Positions 1-8,619 of a stretch of DNA of 64,000 nucleotides are shown here, one piece after another. How positions within the stretch are numbered: position 1 is the stretch's first letter; each line of letters begins with the position of its first letter. Location of the stretch: assembly GCA_038881635.1 (NCBI GenBank), contig JAVZPJ010000002.1, positions 56,208 to 120,207 on the forward strand. The letters are read 5' to 3'. Origin of the DNA: Sulfolobales archaeon (GTDB taxonomy: Archaea > Thermoproteota > Thermoprotei_A > Sulfolobales > AG1). The notes beneath the pieces are model-generated. The model ran no database searches, was not told the origin of the DNA, and saw nothing but the letters and a program-made list of their open reading frames with translations. Made by a program: the position numbers and the translations under genes.

Positions 1-151
1 CATAGGGTTTCTCGCTGAAGGCTCCTACAGCTACTCCTATAGAGTCGAGCACTCTCTTTTTAATTTCTTCATATGTTTTCTCATCAACTTCCTTATATGA
101 GATCCCTGAAACATATTCAGCGATCTTCCAAGAAAGATCTCTGAACCTCAT
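1..151 (-). CDS. MmgE/PrpD family protein, N-terminal fragment
   Basis: The gene runs off the left edge, so only about 50 N-terminal residues are visible from an ATG at 151. They read as an amphipathic start followed by KKRVLDSIGVAVGA, which matches the LDxxGVALGG signature near the start of the MmgE/PrpD family (2-methylcitrate dehydratase and relatives). The substrate cannot be told from this fragment. A divergent SDR gene begins about 70 bases away across a shared AT-rich promoter region. Confidence 0.6.
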   Translation of the reverse strand, partial: MRFRDLSWKIAEYVSGISYKEVDEKTYEEIKKRVLDSIGVAVGAFSEKPY

Positions 152-222
152 ATAAAACCCGTTAGTTAATTATAAATCCAAAAATATAGATTAAGATTTA
201 ATAAAGTTCTAGGGTGCATCTC

Positions 223-1029
223 ATGAGAAGAATCGCTGTAGTCACAGGAGCTAGCTCAGGTATTGGAAGAGAGCTTGTGTATCAACTTGCCGAAAGAGGT
301 TATAACATGATCATGATATCTAGAAGGAGAGATGTTCTAGAAAGTATAGCAGAAGATCTCAAGAGGAAAAATGTTGAAGCAAATCCTATAGAGTTCGACC
401 TGAGCAGAGTAGATGAGATTAAGACACTGGCTGAGAAAATACTATCTATATCCAGCGGCATAGACTTGCTCGTAAATAATGCAGGAGCAGGAATATACGG
501 ACCTCTCCAGGAGTTAGAGGATTTCGATATTATGAGAATTATAAATCTCAATCTTATAGCTCCAATACTTCTTACAAAGAATCTTCTCAAAGCTCTGATA
601 GATAGGAGAGGTTGCATAGTTAATATAAGTAGCCTCGCAGCTTATACTCCAATACCCTGGCTAGAAGTGTATGCATCAACAAAAGCTGCTCTAGCTCTAT
701 TCACAGACACGCTGAGAATAGAGCTTAAACCCTATGGAGTAAGGGTTTTAGGAGTTCTACCAGGCTATGTAGCTACAGAATTTCATAGAAATACTATAAC
801 TACTCCTACGTCATCAAGGATCAGAGGAGGTGTTCGAGGACCTGTTCTAGATCCTAAGTATGTTGCTAAGGTGCTTGTCGATAAGATCTCTGATGAGAAG
901 TTCAACGGAAACATAATTCCTTCAAAGATCTATAGGATCTCTTTCTCACTTCTTAGACTGGCAGATCCTTTGATGAGAGTATATATAAGTAGAGAGTATA
1001 TGAGAAGACTGAAAGAAATGAAGAGATAG
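223..1029 (+). CDS. Short-chain dehydrogenase/reductase (SDR)
   Basis: Classical SDR of about 268 residues with an N-terminal Rossmann fold. Visible motifs are the TGASSGIG cofactor loop (residues 8-15), NNAG (85-88), a catalytic Ser near 136 and YASTK (Tyr150, Lys154). The substrate is unknown. I chose the ATG at 223 because a GGTG ribosome site lies a few bases upstream. A GTG at 214 would add three residues. It is divergent from the PrpD-family gene and convergent with the mrp-type gene downstream. Confidence 0.85.
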   Translation: MRRIAVVTGASSGIGRELVYQLAERGYNMIMISRRRDVLESIAEDLKRKNVEANPIEFDLSRVDEIKTLAEKILSISSGIDLLVNNAGAGIYGPLQELEDFDIMRIINLNLIAPILLTKNLLKALIDRRGCIVNISSLAAYTPIPWLEVYASTKAALALFTDTLRIELKPYGVRVLGVLPGYVATEFHRNTITTPTSSRIRGGVRGPVLDPKYVAKVLVDKISDEKFNGNIIPSKIYRISFSLLRLADPLMRVYISREYMRRLKEMKR

Positions 1030-1110
1030 AGTGAGAAAGATAGATTCACAGGTCACAGCGTGGGTTTCACATCATCAGTCAGTTCTTAAAACCTCGTTCA
1101 TCCCGTTACT

Positions 1111-2025
1111 CTATTCTCCTTCAATTAATTTAATTATCTTGTCAGCTATACTTTTGAACTCTATTGATGCTGGAGACTCAGGATATTTTACGAAGAATAC
1201 TTCTCCTCTGTCATTACTCTCCGAGATCCTAGGATCTAGAGGGATCTTCCCTAGAAGTTCTACTCCAAGAGCTCTGGCAAGCATCTCTCCTCCGCCACTC
1301 CCAAATATGTTATAGACCTTTCCATTATCACACACGAAATAACTCATATTCTCAATAACACCTAGAACCTTCACATCTTTATTAAAAGCCTCTTTAACAG
1401 CTTCTACAAATCTTATAGATTTAGCAACCGCGTAAGAGCTAACCTCTGAAGGCAGTGTTACGAATATAACGTAATCCACTGGAACTATCTGAAAGATGTT
1501 AAGAGCGTCATCTCCTGTACCGGGGGGAGCGTCTATAAGGAGATAATCTAGGAAACCCCATTCAACGTCTTCTAGAAACTGTTGTAATGCTTTAAGCTTT
1601 ATAGCGCCTCTCCACGAAACAGGCATTGTCTTGTCAGCGAGCATGAAGTCTATCGAGACAATCTTTATTCCCAGACTATTCTCTACGGGTATTATCACCT
1701 GCTCTCCCTTCTCATTTAGAACTGCTCCTAGAAATCTGTCTACAACTCCTAGCATTCTAGGGATCGAAGGGCCGTGAAAATCCGCGTCTGCAACGCCTAC
1801 CTTCTTGTTTCTGAGTGCTAGAGCCATTGCAAGAGATGATGTGACGAATGATTTTCCAACACCACCTTTACCACTTAGAATCAGGATCTTATGTCTTATA
1901 TTCTTCATTCTCTCTACAAGTTTTTTAGAGGTCATTGTCTGAGGTGCTCTCTGAGGAGCATGTATTCTGACGCCTCCACCGCTTTTCGGCATGTTCATTC
2001 TATAAGGATTCTCCTCCGAGTTCAT
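1111..2025 (-). CDS. mrp: Mrp/NBP35-family P-loop ATPase (iron-sulfur carrier)
   Basis: P-loop ATPase of the Mrp/ApbC/Nbp35 family, which carries and transfers Fe-S clusters. The deviant Walker A GKGGVGKS sits at residues 52-59, with DADFHGPS and a DAPPGTGDD Walker B-like segment following. The family's C-terminal cluster-binding CPxC after ENMS reads CDNG here, so only one of the two usual cysteines is present. Either the cluster site is altered or a partner supplies a ligand. The gene stands alone, convergent with the SDR. Confidence 0.85.
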   Translation of the reverse strand: MNSEENPYRMNMPKSGGGVRIHAPQRAPQTMTSKKLVERMKNIRHKILILSGKGGVGKSFVTSSLAMALALRNKKVGVADADFHGPSIPRMLGVVDRFLGAVLNEKGEQVIIPVENSLGIKIVSIDFMLADKTMPVSWRGAIKLKALQQFLEDVEWGFLDYLLIDAPPGTGDDALNIFQIVPVDYVIFVTLPSEVSSYAVAKSIRFVEAVKEAFNKDVKVLGVIENMSYFVCDNGKVYNIFGSGGGEMLARALGVELLGKIPLDPRISESNDRGEVFFVKYPESPASIEFKSIADKIIKLIEGE

Positions 2026-2150
2026 TCTAAACTTCCTTTATCATCTATATTGAGAGTGGCAGCATATAAATACATGTCATCAGAATTCTCAGAGTTTATA
2101 TGAGAGATTGATATTAATGTTGTTTGAAATCTATAGAACTATGGATTAAG

Positions 2151-2525
2151 ATGTTCAAAAGAGAGATCGTGAAAATAGATCTAAAAGGTAGAATAGCTAT
2201 ACCTAAGCATATAAGAGAAGAGGTAGGGCTTGTAGAAGGGGGGAGTGCTCTAATCGAGATAGGTAGTGATATGAGATCTATTGTGATAAGACCATTAGAT
2301 TTAAAAGGATCTCTCGTTAGAATCTATTCAGAGGGTAGAAGAAGTTTGGAAGAGATTCTCAAAGATCTTAGGGAGGTTTCACCAGATATAGAATTGATAG
2401 AGATTCATTATATAAAGAATGGAGATATGCATAGATGTAATATACTGATTTCTACATCTCGTGAGAATGCCGAGAAAATCTTAGAAAAACTCTCTCCAGC
2501 ATACACTATCGAGAAACTATTTTAA
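2151..2525 (+). CDS. AbrB-like DNA-binding regulator
   Basis: The first 50 residues have the swapped-hairpin AbrB/MazE pattern (IVKIDLKGRIAIPKHIREEVGL followed by a short beta hairpin). The remaining 75 residues are a small alpha/beta tail I do not recognise. It may be a transcription factor or an antitoxin-like protein, but no toxin gene is adjacent. The ATG at 2151 places the AbrB domain at the N terminus. A TTG at 2124 would add nine residues. The stop lies one base before the next start, so the two genes are probably co-transcribed. Confidence 0.65.
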   Translation: MFKREIVKIDLKGRIAIPKHIREEVGLVEGGSALIEIGSDMRSIVIRPLDLKGSLVRIYSEGRRSLEEILKDLREVSPDIELIEIHYIKNGDMHRCNILISTSRENAEKILEKLSPAYTIEKLF

Positions 2526-2526
2526 G

Positions 2527-3192
2527 ATGTTGAGAGGTGGTTCTATAGCTCATGTAGGTTCAGGGATCTACAGGATTTCAGGACCTGATATCACATCAGT
2601 TTTTGACGACTCATCATATCTTGTGACGTATGATAACTGCAGTATTCTAATAGATTCTGGAAGTGGTATTTCTATTAAGATTATGATAGAATACATACTC
2701 TCCGTAATAAGAGATCTGAGAGATCTTAAGTATCTTATAATAACTCACGCGCATCATAGGAATTCAGGAGGGGTTGCATACATAAGAGATCTACAGCCTG
2801 AGATCATGGTGATCGCTCACACCCCCGATAGTTATTATATTAGAAATCCTGAGAAGAAATATAACCAATTTATAGAGGAATTGGGAGTACAAAGACCTGC
2901 ATATGTATCTATAGAGATCTCTGAAGAAGAGAGAGAGATAAAACTATGTGGCGACATCATTAGAATAATCCATACACCATGTCACACGGAGGGTTCTATG
3001 AGTATTCTAATTAGCAGAGGCAATATACTATATGCCTTTGTAGGAGGATTATTAGAAGAGAGGATCTCTTCAGAGCAGTGTAGAGAGAGTTTCAGGAGAA
3101 TTCTAGCCTATAGACCGGATGTAACATGCTACTCGCAGGGTTGTATCTATGGATCTGATAGACTGGAAAATATTATGAGGGGTTTTGAATGA
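2527..3192 (+). CDS. Metallo-beta-lactamase-fold protein with degenerate metal site
   Basis: The length (221 residues) and order of elements fit a small metallo-beta-lactamase-fold hydrolase. The HxHxDH motif is degraded to HAHHRN (Asp to Arg, His to Asn). The later histidine (HTPCHTEGS) remains, the FxGD aspartate is replaced in FVGGLL, and the final GHG histidine appears lost (YSQGC). It is therefore probably inactive as a classical two-metal hydrolase, or it binds one metal. It overlaps the next start by four bases. Confidence 0.6.
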   Translation: MLRGGSIAHVGSGIYRISGPDITSVFDDSSYLVTYDNCSILIDSGSGISIKIMIEYILSVIRDLRDLKYLIITHAHHRNSGGVAYIRDLQPEIMVIAHTPDSYYIRNPEKKYNQFIEELGVQRPAYVSIEISEEEREIKLCGDIIRIIHTPCHTEGSMSILISRGNILYAFVGGLLEERISSEQCRESFRRILAYRPDVTCYSQGCIYGSDRLENIMRGFE

Positions 3193-3962
3193 GCAAGAAA
3201 ATTCTTATCGGAACATGCGGCACCCCTGTGAGAAAAGAAGAGATCTATAGGAATCTTGATGCTGTAGAGATTCAAGAGACATTTTATAATTTAATACCAC
3301 TAGAGAGAGCTGGAAAGATCCTGTTAGAGAGACCCGAGGGCTTTGTGGTGGCAGCGAAAGTATTTCAAGCAATAACCCACCCTAGTACAAGTCCTACTTG
3401 GAGGAAAATGAGGGGAAGATTAGAAGGGGATCTAAGCATGTATGGAGATCTCAAGCCTTCCAGAGAGAATCTAAATGCTTGGGAGAAATTTTTGAATATA
3501 GCTAAAGCTATGAGAGCTGAAATTGCCGTGTTTCAGACGCCTCCATCTTTCGGATACTCCGCTGAGAACTATTCTAATGTTGTAGAATTCTTCAGATCTA
3601 TAGATAGAGGAGGTCTTAAGATCGCTTGGGAACCTCGTGGAAGCTGGAATAAGCCTGATAATAGAGATATTCTCTGCAGAATCTACGAAGATCTTGGGGT
3701 GATTCAGGCATTAGATATCTTCAGAAATAAACCCTGCACAGGTAGTCAGGATTCTCTTTATATAAGACTTCACGGGATAGGTGCTGGCGAGGTCAACTAT
3801 AGGTATAGATATTCTGACGAGGATCTTATAAGGCTTAGAGATATGATTCTAGAGACTCATCATAGAACTATCTACATTATGTTCAACAACGTTTACATGT
3901 ATGAAGATGCGGTAAGAATGAAGAAGCTTCTTAAAACGCTCGATGAGGGAGTGGAAGCATGA
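3189..3962 (+). CDS. DUF72 (YecE-like) family protein
   Basis: TIM-barrel-like DUF72 protein of 257 residues. The start LIGTCGTPV, the EIQETFYNL segment, FVVAAKVFQAITHP in the middle and WEPRGSW near residue 150 are family hallmarks. The biochemical role of the family is unsettled. Start and stop overlap both neighbours by four bases, so it sits in a tight unit with the metallo-beta-lactamase-fold and dephospho-CoA kinase genes. Confidence 0.8.
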   Translation: MSKKILIGTCGTPVRKEEIYRNLDAVEIQETFYNLIPLERAGKILLERPEGFVVAAKVFQAITHPSTSPTWRKMRGRLEGDLSMYGDLKPSRENLNAWEKFLNIAKAMRAEIAVFQTPPSFGYSAENYSNVVEFFRSIDRGGLKIAWEPRGSWNKPDNRDILCRIYEDLGVIQALDIFRNKPCTGSQDSLYIRLHGIGAGEVNYRYRYSDEDLIRLRDMILETHHRTIYIMFNNVYMYEDAVRMKKLLKTLDEGVEA

Positions 3963-4507
3963 TGAGAGCTTTAAGACTTCCAGATGAGTTAAGACAGGAA
4001 CTTTCTAGACCTGTAGGATATTTCATAGAAGGGCTTGATCATATGTCTGTAGCTCTGAGAGCTTTGAATATTATTAGAGGTAGGAGATGCTGGTGTGTCG
4101 GAGATCAAGTTGTTAGAAGCTTTATAAATGCAGGTTTTGTACCAGATATAGCTGTGATAGATCGAAAGACTTCTAGAAGTAAGCCTGTTGACATGTCCGA
4201 TGTGGAAAAAATATATAGAGATTCAGGATCTATTCATATTATCAGAAATCCTCCAGGCTATATCAATTTAGAAGTAATAGATCTTATAAGAGAGATCTCA
4301 AGTGATAGAGGCAGACATCATCTTGTGATAGTAGAGGGGGAGGAAGACTTGATATCACTCGCCGTACTTGGGTATGCACCTATTGGAGATGTCCTCATAT
4401 ATGGAATCCCAGGAAGAGGAATCGTGATCATATTTATAGATCCTGATATGAAGTCTAGAGCTTTAGATGTGATGAGAAGAATGACTTTGGAAGAGATCAG
4501 GGTTTAA
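3959..4507 (+). CDS. GTP-dependent dephospho-CoA kinase (DUF359)
   Basis: 182 residues matching the archaeal DUF359 family, shown in Thermococcus to be the GTP-dependent dephospho-CoA kinase, last step of CoA synthesis. Visible features are the N-terminal LRLPDELRQELSRPVG segment, a central VGDQVVRSFINAGFVPDIAVIDRKT and a C-terminal VIVEGEEDLISL acidic motif. It is unrelated to bacterial CoaE. It overlaps DUF72 by four bases and is the last gene of that unit. Confidence 0.75.
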   Translation: MMRALRLPDELRQELSRPVGYFIEGLDHMSVALRALNIIRGRRCWCVGDQVVRSFINAGFVPDIAVIDRKTSRSKPVDMSDVEKIYRDSGSIHIIRNPPGYINLEVIDLIREISSDRGRHHLVIVEGEEDLISLAVLGYAPIGDVLIYGIPGRGIVIIFIDPDMKSRALDVMRRMTLEEIRV

Positions 4508-4594
4508 ACTCCTCTGCAAAGAGATGGTAACCTTTCTCTGTAAATGGATCCATGCTTATTAGTGGATTCATCTAAAATAACCTTAGGTCTTATA

Positions 4595-5293
4595 ATGAAA
4601 GCTGCTATACTAGCAGGAGGTTTTGGGAAGAGGCTTAGACCTCTCACAGATGACATACCTAAACCTCTGATAGAGATAAGTGGCAAGCCTATACTTGTAT
4701 GGCAGATTGAATGGCTTAAGAGATATAAAGTAGATGAGATAGTGCTTCTCGTGGGGTATAGAAAGGAGAAGATAATCGATTCTATAGGCTCTGGAGCGAG
4801 GTACGGTGTTAGAATAAGCTATGTAGTAGAAGACGAACCTCTAGGTACAGGAGGAGCTGTAAAGAATGCTGAATCTATTCTGAGATCCGAGGATTTATTC
4901 CTCGTAGTTAATGGAGATATCATAACCAATATACCCGTGGATAGAATCGTAGAAGAATTTAAAGATGATGAGAACGCGGTAGCTGGAATAGCTGTAGTGC
5001 CTCTTAGAAGTCCATTCGGCGTGATAGAGGTTGATGAAAAAGGTTTTGTGAAGAAATTCGTTGAGAAGCCTCTAATAGAGGAGTTCAATATAAATGCTGG
5101 AGTATATATTATGAGGAAAGAAATCTTTAGATATCTACCTGAGAAAGGTGATATAGAGAGAACAGCTTTCCCAAAACTTGCTGAAGAGAAGAAGTTAAAG
5201 GCTATAGTATTCAGGAACAGCTACTGGAGATCTATAGATACCTATAAAGATATTGAGGAGATCTCTCAAGAGATCAATAAATTATACTTGTGA
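4595..5293 (+). CDS. Sugar-1-phosphate nucleotidyltransferase
   Basis: Nucleotidyltransferase of the GDP-mannose/glucose-1-phosphate family, about 232 residues, catalytic domain only, with no left-handed beta-helix tail. The N terminus has AGGFGKRLRPLT, followed by PKPLIEISGKPIL. NGDIITN is the metal site, and EKP and NAGVYIMR are further family marks. I start at the ATG at 4595, which opens directly onto the first strand. The longer frame from 4544 adds 17 unlikely residues. Substrate not determined; it supplies activated sugars for glycans. Confidence 0.85.
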   Translation: MKAAILAGGFGKRLRPLTDDIPKPLIEISGKPILVWQIEWLKRYKVDEIVLLVGYRKEKIIDSIGSGARYGVRISYVVEDEPLGTGGAVKNAESILRSEDLFLVVNGDIITNIPVDRIVEEFKDDENAVAGIAVVPLRSPFGVIEVDEKGFVKKFVEKPLIEEFNINAGVYIMRKEIFRYLPEKGDIERTAFPKLAEEKKLKAIVFRNSYWRSIDTYKDIEEISQEINKLYL

Positions 5294-5299
5294 TCCACC

Positions 5300-6214
5300 A
5301 TGATTTATTCAGATTACGCGATCTTATCTCTTCCAGGAGATCCTTTTGAAAAAGATGTTTATAGCATGTTAGATCTGAGAATAGTAAAGACTAGCTCCAG
5401 GATCTTTCCTGATGGAGAGACTTATATAAGATTAGATGAGAAGATTCAAGAGAAAAAGATAATTATAGTTCAGTCCATGTATCCTGAGCAAGATAGAAGG
5501 TTTGTTGAGCTTCTAGAAATCTTAGATGTGTTAAGAGATCTTGATAAGGAGAAGATACTACTGATACCATATCTAGCGTATGCAAGACAGGATAGAGTAT
5601 TCCTAGAAGGAGAACCTATCACAGTCAGAGTTGTTCTAGATTCTCTGAGAAACTATGGAGGAAGTAGGATCTATGTTATAGAACCTCATTCTCTAAGATT
5701 CGTAGATGGAACCTTTGTCAGAGAAATTAGCGGGATCGAGATTATGGCGAGAAAAATAAAAGATCTCATTAGATTAAACACTGCTGAAAAGATTCACGTG
5801 GTATCACCGGATCAAGGTGGTGTTGAAAGAGCGTTAAAATTCGCGCGAGTTGTAGGTGGAAATATCATTAGCTTTGAGAAACATAGAGATCGATATAGCG
5901 GAGAGATCAAGGTTAGAAGCCCTCCTAATATTATGAACGTAGAAGGTTCCACAGTATTCATAGTAGATGATATTTTATCTACTGGAGGTACTATTGCTGA
6001 GGTTGCAAGAATCATATCAAGCTATGATCCTGAGAGTATATACACGGTCTGTGTTCACTGTCTTTTCATAGGTAAGGCTTTAGAGAAGATTAAAAGTAGT
6101 GGTGTTACCAAGATCTTCTGTGGCAACACGGTTTCTACTAGGGTTAGTTCTGAGATTGTAGAATATATAGATCTCTCTAGAGATGTGTTTAAGATAATAC
6201 TCGGAGATCTCTAG
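5300..6214 (+). CDS. prs: Ribose-phosphate pyrophosphokinase (PRPP synthetase)
   Basis: Makes PRPP from ribose 5-phosphate and ATP. The 304-residue protein has the catalytic flexible loop region YARQDR (about residue 93), the VSPDQGGVERA segment, and the PRPP loop IVDDILSTGGTI (about residues 214-225). It follows the nucleotidyltransferase by a few bases. PRPP-using uracil phosphoribosyltransferase lies near 12 kb. Confidence 0.9.
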   Translation: MIYSDYAILSLPGDPFEKDVYSMLDLRIVKTSSRIFPDGETYIRLDEKIQEKKIIIVQSMYPEQDRRFVELLEILDVLRDLDKEKILLIPYLAYARQDRVFLEGEPITVRVVLDSLRNYGGSRIYVIEPHSLRFVDGTFVREISGIEIMARKIKDLIRLNTAEKIHVVSPDQGGVERALKFARVVGGNIISFEKHRDRYSGEIKVRSPPNIMNVEGSTVFIVDDILSTGGTIAEVARIISSYDPESIYTVCVHCLFIGKALEKIKSSGVTKIFCGNTVSTRVSSEIVEYIDLSRDVFKIILGDL

Positions 6215-6221
6215 ATCTGAA

Positions 6222-7100
6222 TTGAAGAGTGTAGAATCAGATCCAAGTCTAGAGAGTGCGATGCTAAGAAACGTGGTAGGAGCCTCTATATCATCTCTAG
6301 AGCTAATACCTTTGAACTTCTACAAACCAGGAAGTCTCGCTCTGGTACTCTACATAGTTTCTGAGCATAATTCTTGTAGAAGCTGTCCATGGCACGAGTA
6401 TTATGGCCCTTCAAGGGTTTTTGATTCTAGGGATATACCTGCTAGCAGGATTTATAAGAGATTCAAAGAGTTGGAGGCAGATCTTCTCTTTATTAGTGGC
6501 GGTGATATTCTTTCTAGAATAGACTCTCTCAGTATCTTAAAAGCTCTTCATAGCTATGGAATTAGGATCGGTGTTAAGCATTATTCGAAGGCTAGTTTCA
6601 ATCCTGATTCTCTAAGATTCCTAGATGCAGTTCTTCTAGAAGTCAGAGCACTATCAGATCTAAAGTTCGTGGATGTCTTTCTAGAGAATCTACCTGAGCA
6701 TGTTCATATGGAAATGATCATAGATGAGATCTCTGAGAATATAATAGATAGGCTTCATGAAACCTCGTGGTTTAGAGATCTCTGTAGAAACTATCCTAGA
6801 TTCTATAAAGCGATCTATATGGCTGATAAGGATGAGAAGTTTATAGAGAGATACTCATATACCCTATCAAAGATCTGCGAAAATCAGTTTTACATAATAT
6901 CTTCACACCATAGTTTCAAGCCTGATGAGATCTCGTGTATAGGATGCGGTACACATATCGGAGTGAGAATCGATGGTGTGGTTATAAAACCTTCTATAGA
7001 CGGTGTTACATGTCCTAGATGTGGTTTCAAGATATTCGCTAGAGAGTATAATAGAAACAGGATCAGAAAAAGATTTATATTCTCAAGAGTAGTTTTATGA
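6222..7100 (+). CDS. Radical-SAM-like protein with C-terminal zinc ribbon
   Basis: 292 residues beginning at a TTG eight bases after prs. Near residue 50 it has CRSCPWHEYYGP, which resembles the cluster-binding region of activase-type radical SAM proteins but lacks the full CX3CX2C set. A barrel-like middle follows (LLFISGGDI, YGIRIGVKHYSK). The C terminus carries CIGC and CPRC pairs typical of a zinc ribbon. Function unknown; it may be a diverged or inactive radical SAM member. It probably forms an operon with prs. Confidence 0.45.
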   Translation: MKSVESDPSLESAMLRNVVGASISSLELIPLNFYKPGSLALVLYIVSEHNSCRSCPWHEYYGPSRVFDSRDIPASRIYKRFKELEADLLFISGGDILSRIDSLSILKALHSYGIRIGVKHYSKASFNPDSLRFLDAVLLEVRALSDLKFVDVFLENLPEHVHMEMIIDEISENIIDRLHETSWFRDLCRNYPRFYKAIYMADKDEKFIERYSYTLSKICENQFYIISSHHSFKPDEISCIGCGTHIGVRIDGVVIKPSIDGVTCPRCGFKIFAREYNRNRIRKRFIFSRVVL

Positions 7101-7197
7101 ATATTCTCCTTCATTTGAAGAAGTATGCTTCCGACTGCTAGATTTAATGGTTATTAGCTAGGTTAAGGGTTATATATAAGATAGAAGACCTTGAATA

Positions 7198-7201
7198 GGT
7201 G
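7198..7201 (+). promoter_or_regulatory. Ribosome-binding core GGTG deciding a possible ACG start of taw1
   Basis: GGTG is followed by exactly seven bases and then ACG at 7209. The same spacing precedes ATG in the tfb and HD-domain genes of this window. A TATA-like element at about 7169-7179 would start transcription very near this site, so use of the motif is uncertain. Confidence 0.4.
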
Positions 7202-7208
7202 ATAGTCT

Positions 7209-8285
7209 ACGGCGGTAAGATATAGGATCTCCTATGAGACTTTTAGAGATCCATATACGGAGGTTAATAAGGTTCTGAGAAGTCAGAAATATCATTTAAT
7301 AGGATCTCACTCAGCTGTTAAGAAATGTCTTTGGGTTCACAAGGTTCTTATGGAGGATCTATATTGTTATAAGGGTAAGTTCTATGGAATAGAAAGCCAT
7401 AGATGTATTCAGATGTCTGTTGCAACACAATGGTGCTGGAATGCATGTCTTCACTGTTGGAGGGTGAGGCCTACAGATATGCTTGAGGAATGGGATGAGA
7501 GAAGACTACTAGATTTAGACGATCCCCAGTATATTGTTGAGATGAGTATTGAAGAACATAGGAGAACGGTCTCAGGATATAAAGCCTACGGAGTTTCTGA
7601 AGAGAAGATCAGAGAAGCTATGAACCCAAGACATGTAGCCATAAGTCTTACAGGAGAGAATACACTATATCCTCTACTAGGCGAACTCATAAAAGAGTAT
7701 CATAAGCGGGGTATAACCACGTTTCTCGTGACAAGAGCTGTGAGACCTGACATAATTGCAAATCTAGACGAAGAACCATCCCAGCTATATATATCTCTAG
7801 AGAGCTACGACAAGGAATCTTATGAATACTTCAACGTACCCCTAGTTCCTAGAGCATGGGAGAAAACCTTAGAATCGATAGAGATCCTGCCTAGCTTCAC
7901 ATGCCCTACTGTATTCAGGATCACAGCAGTTAAAAGTTGGAATATGAGTAGAGATGCTGCTGTAAAATTCGCTAGACTAATAGATCTAGGGATGCCCACA
8001 TTTATAGAGGTTAAAGCTTACATGCATATAGGAGGTTCTACACTGAGACTCAATAGATCTGATATGCCTACACATGATGAGGTTAGAGAATTCGCGAGAA
8101 TACTAGCCGAGATGAGCGGCTATAAAATCGTTGCTGAAAGCAAGCCTTCCAGAGTTGTACTTCTATCAAGATTAGATAAGCCTCTGATCCGTCATGGTAA
8201 TGCTCCTATATCTTGGAGCGATCCTGATCTCACAGATTTTGACGAGTACAATCAAGGGTTTTTTGGGGAGATAAGAACCAAGTGA
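7209..8285 (+). CDS. taw1: Archaeal TYW1 (Taw1), tRNA 4-demethylwyosine synthase
   Basis: Radical SAM enzyme that builds the tricyclic base of wyosine at position 37 of tRNA-Phe. The cluster motif CWNACLHC (CX3CX2C) follows RCIQMSVATQ, with LTGENTLYP further on. The conserved N-terminal QKYHLIGSHSAVKKC segment lies upstream of the first ATG (7350), so the true start is earlier. The frame is open from 7206 and has no ATG, GTG or TTG before 7350. ACG at 7209, seven bases after GGTG, is the best candidate and gives 358 residues. A sequencing error is the alternative. Confidence 0.8.
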   Translation, partial: TAVRYRISYETFRDPYTEVNKVLRSQKYHLIGSHSAVKKCLWVHKVLMEDLYCYKGKFYGIESHRCIQMSVATQWCWNACLHCWRVRPTDMLEEWDERRLLDLDDPQYIVEMSIEEHRRTVSGYKAYGVSEEKIREAMNPRHVAISLTGENTLYPLLGELIKEYHKRGITTFLVTRAVRPDIIANLDEEPSQLYISLESYDKESYEYFNVPLVPRAWEKTLESIEILPSFTCPTVFRITAVKSWNMSRDAAVKFARLIDLGMPTFIEVKAYMHIGGSTLRLNRSDMPTHDEVREFARILAEMSGYKIVAESKPSRVVLLSRLDKPLIRHGNAPISWSDPDLTDFDEYNQGFFGEIRTK

Positions 8286-8619
8286 ATTGTATCTGGTAAA
8301 AGAGAAGGAGTTCAGCTCTTACACAGGTTTATATCGGTTGCTTTCATAATCTTATCTCTGTTCTCCTGTACTTTGCTCGGGTTTTCATAGGGTTTGGAGG
8401 AGTGTGAGGTGTCTCTAAACCTCTATATATTGGGTGTATCAGGAACAAGTTGTTGCATGCAGCTACATTCTATCTTCTGTGAATCTAAATATACTGTATC
8501 TCATTATTCTACCTCTACTATCTCTCAACCTGCCTCCACACCTATCTTCATGAAGAAGAAAAACACATAATCAGGCAATATAAACCAAAACAGTTGCAAT
8601 AGGCTGGAAAAGATTCTTT
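8286..8619 (+). other. Convergent intergenic region with one copy of a 42-base repeat
   Basis: A 334-base gap between the ends of taw1 and the eS6 gene. Apart from the repeat at 8311-8352, I see AT-rich sequence, no open frame of note and no clear RNA fold. Confidence 0.6.
8311..8352 (+). repeat. Dispersed 42-base repeat, copy 1
   Basis: This stretch matches 42652-42693 in 40 of 42 positions. It contains a GGTTTATATCGG TATA-like core flanked by TTCAGCTCTTACACA and TTTCATAATCT. The copies lie 34 kb apart, one in a convergent gap and one upstream of a CRM-domain gene. Origin unknown: a shared promoter-like module or the relic of a small mobile element. Confidence 0.75.
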
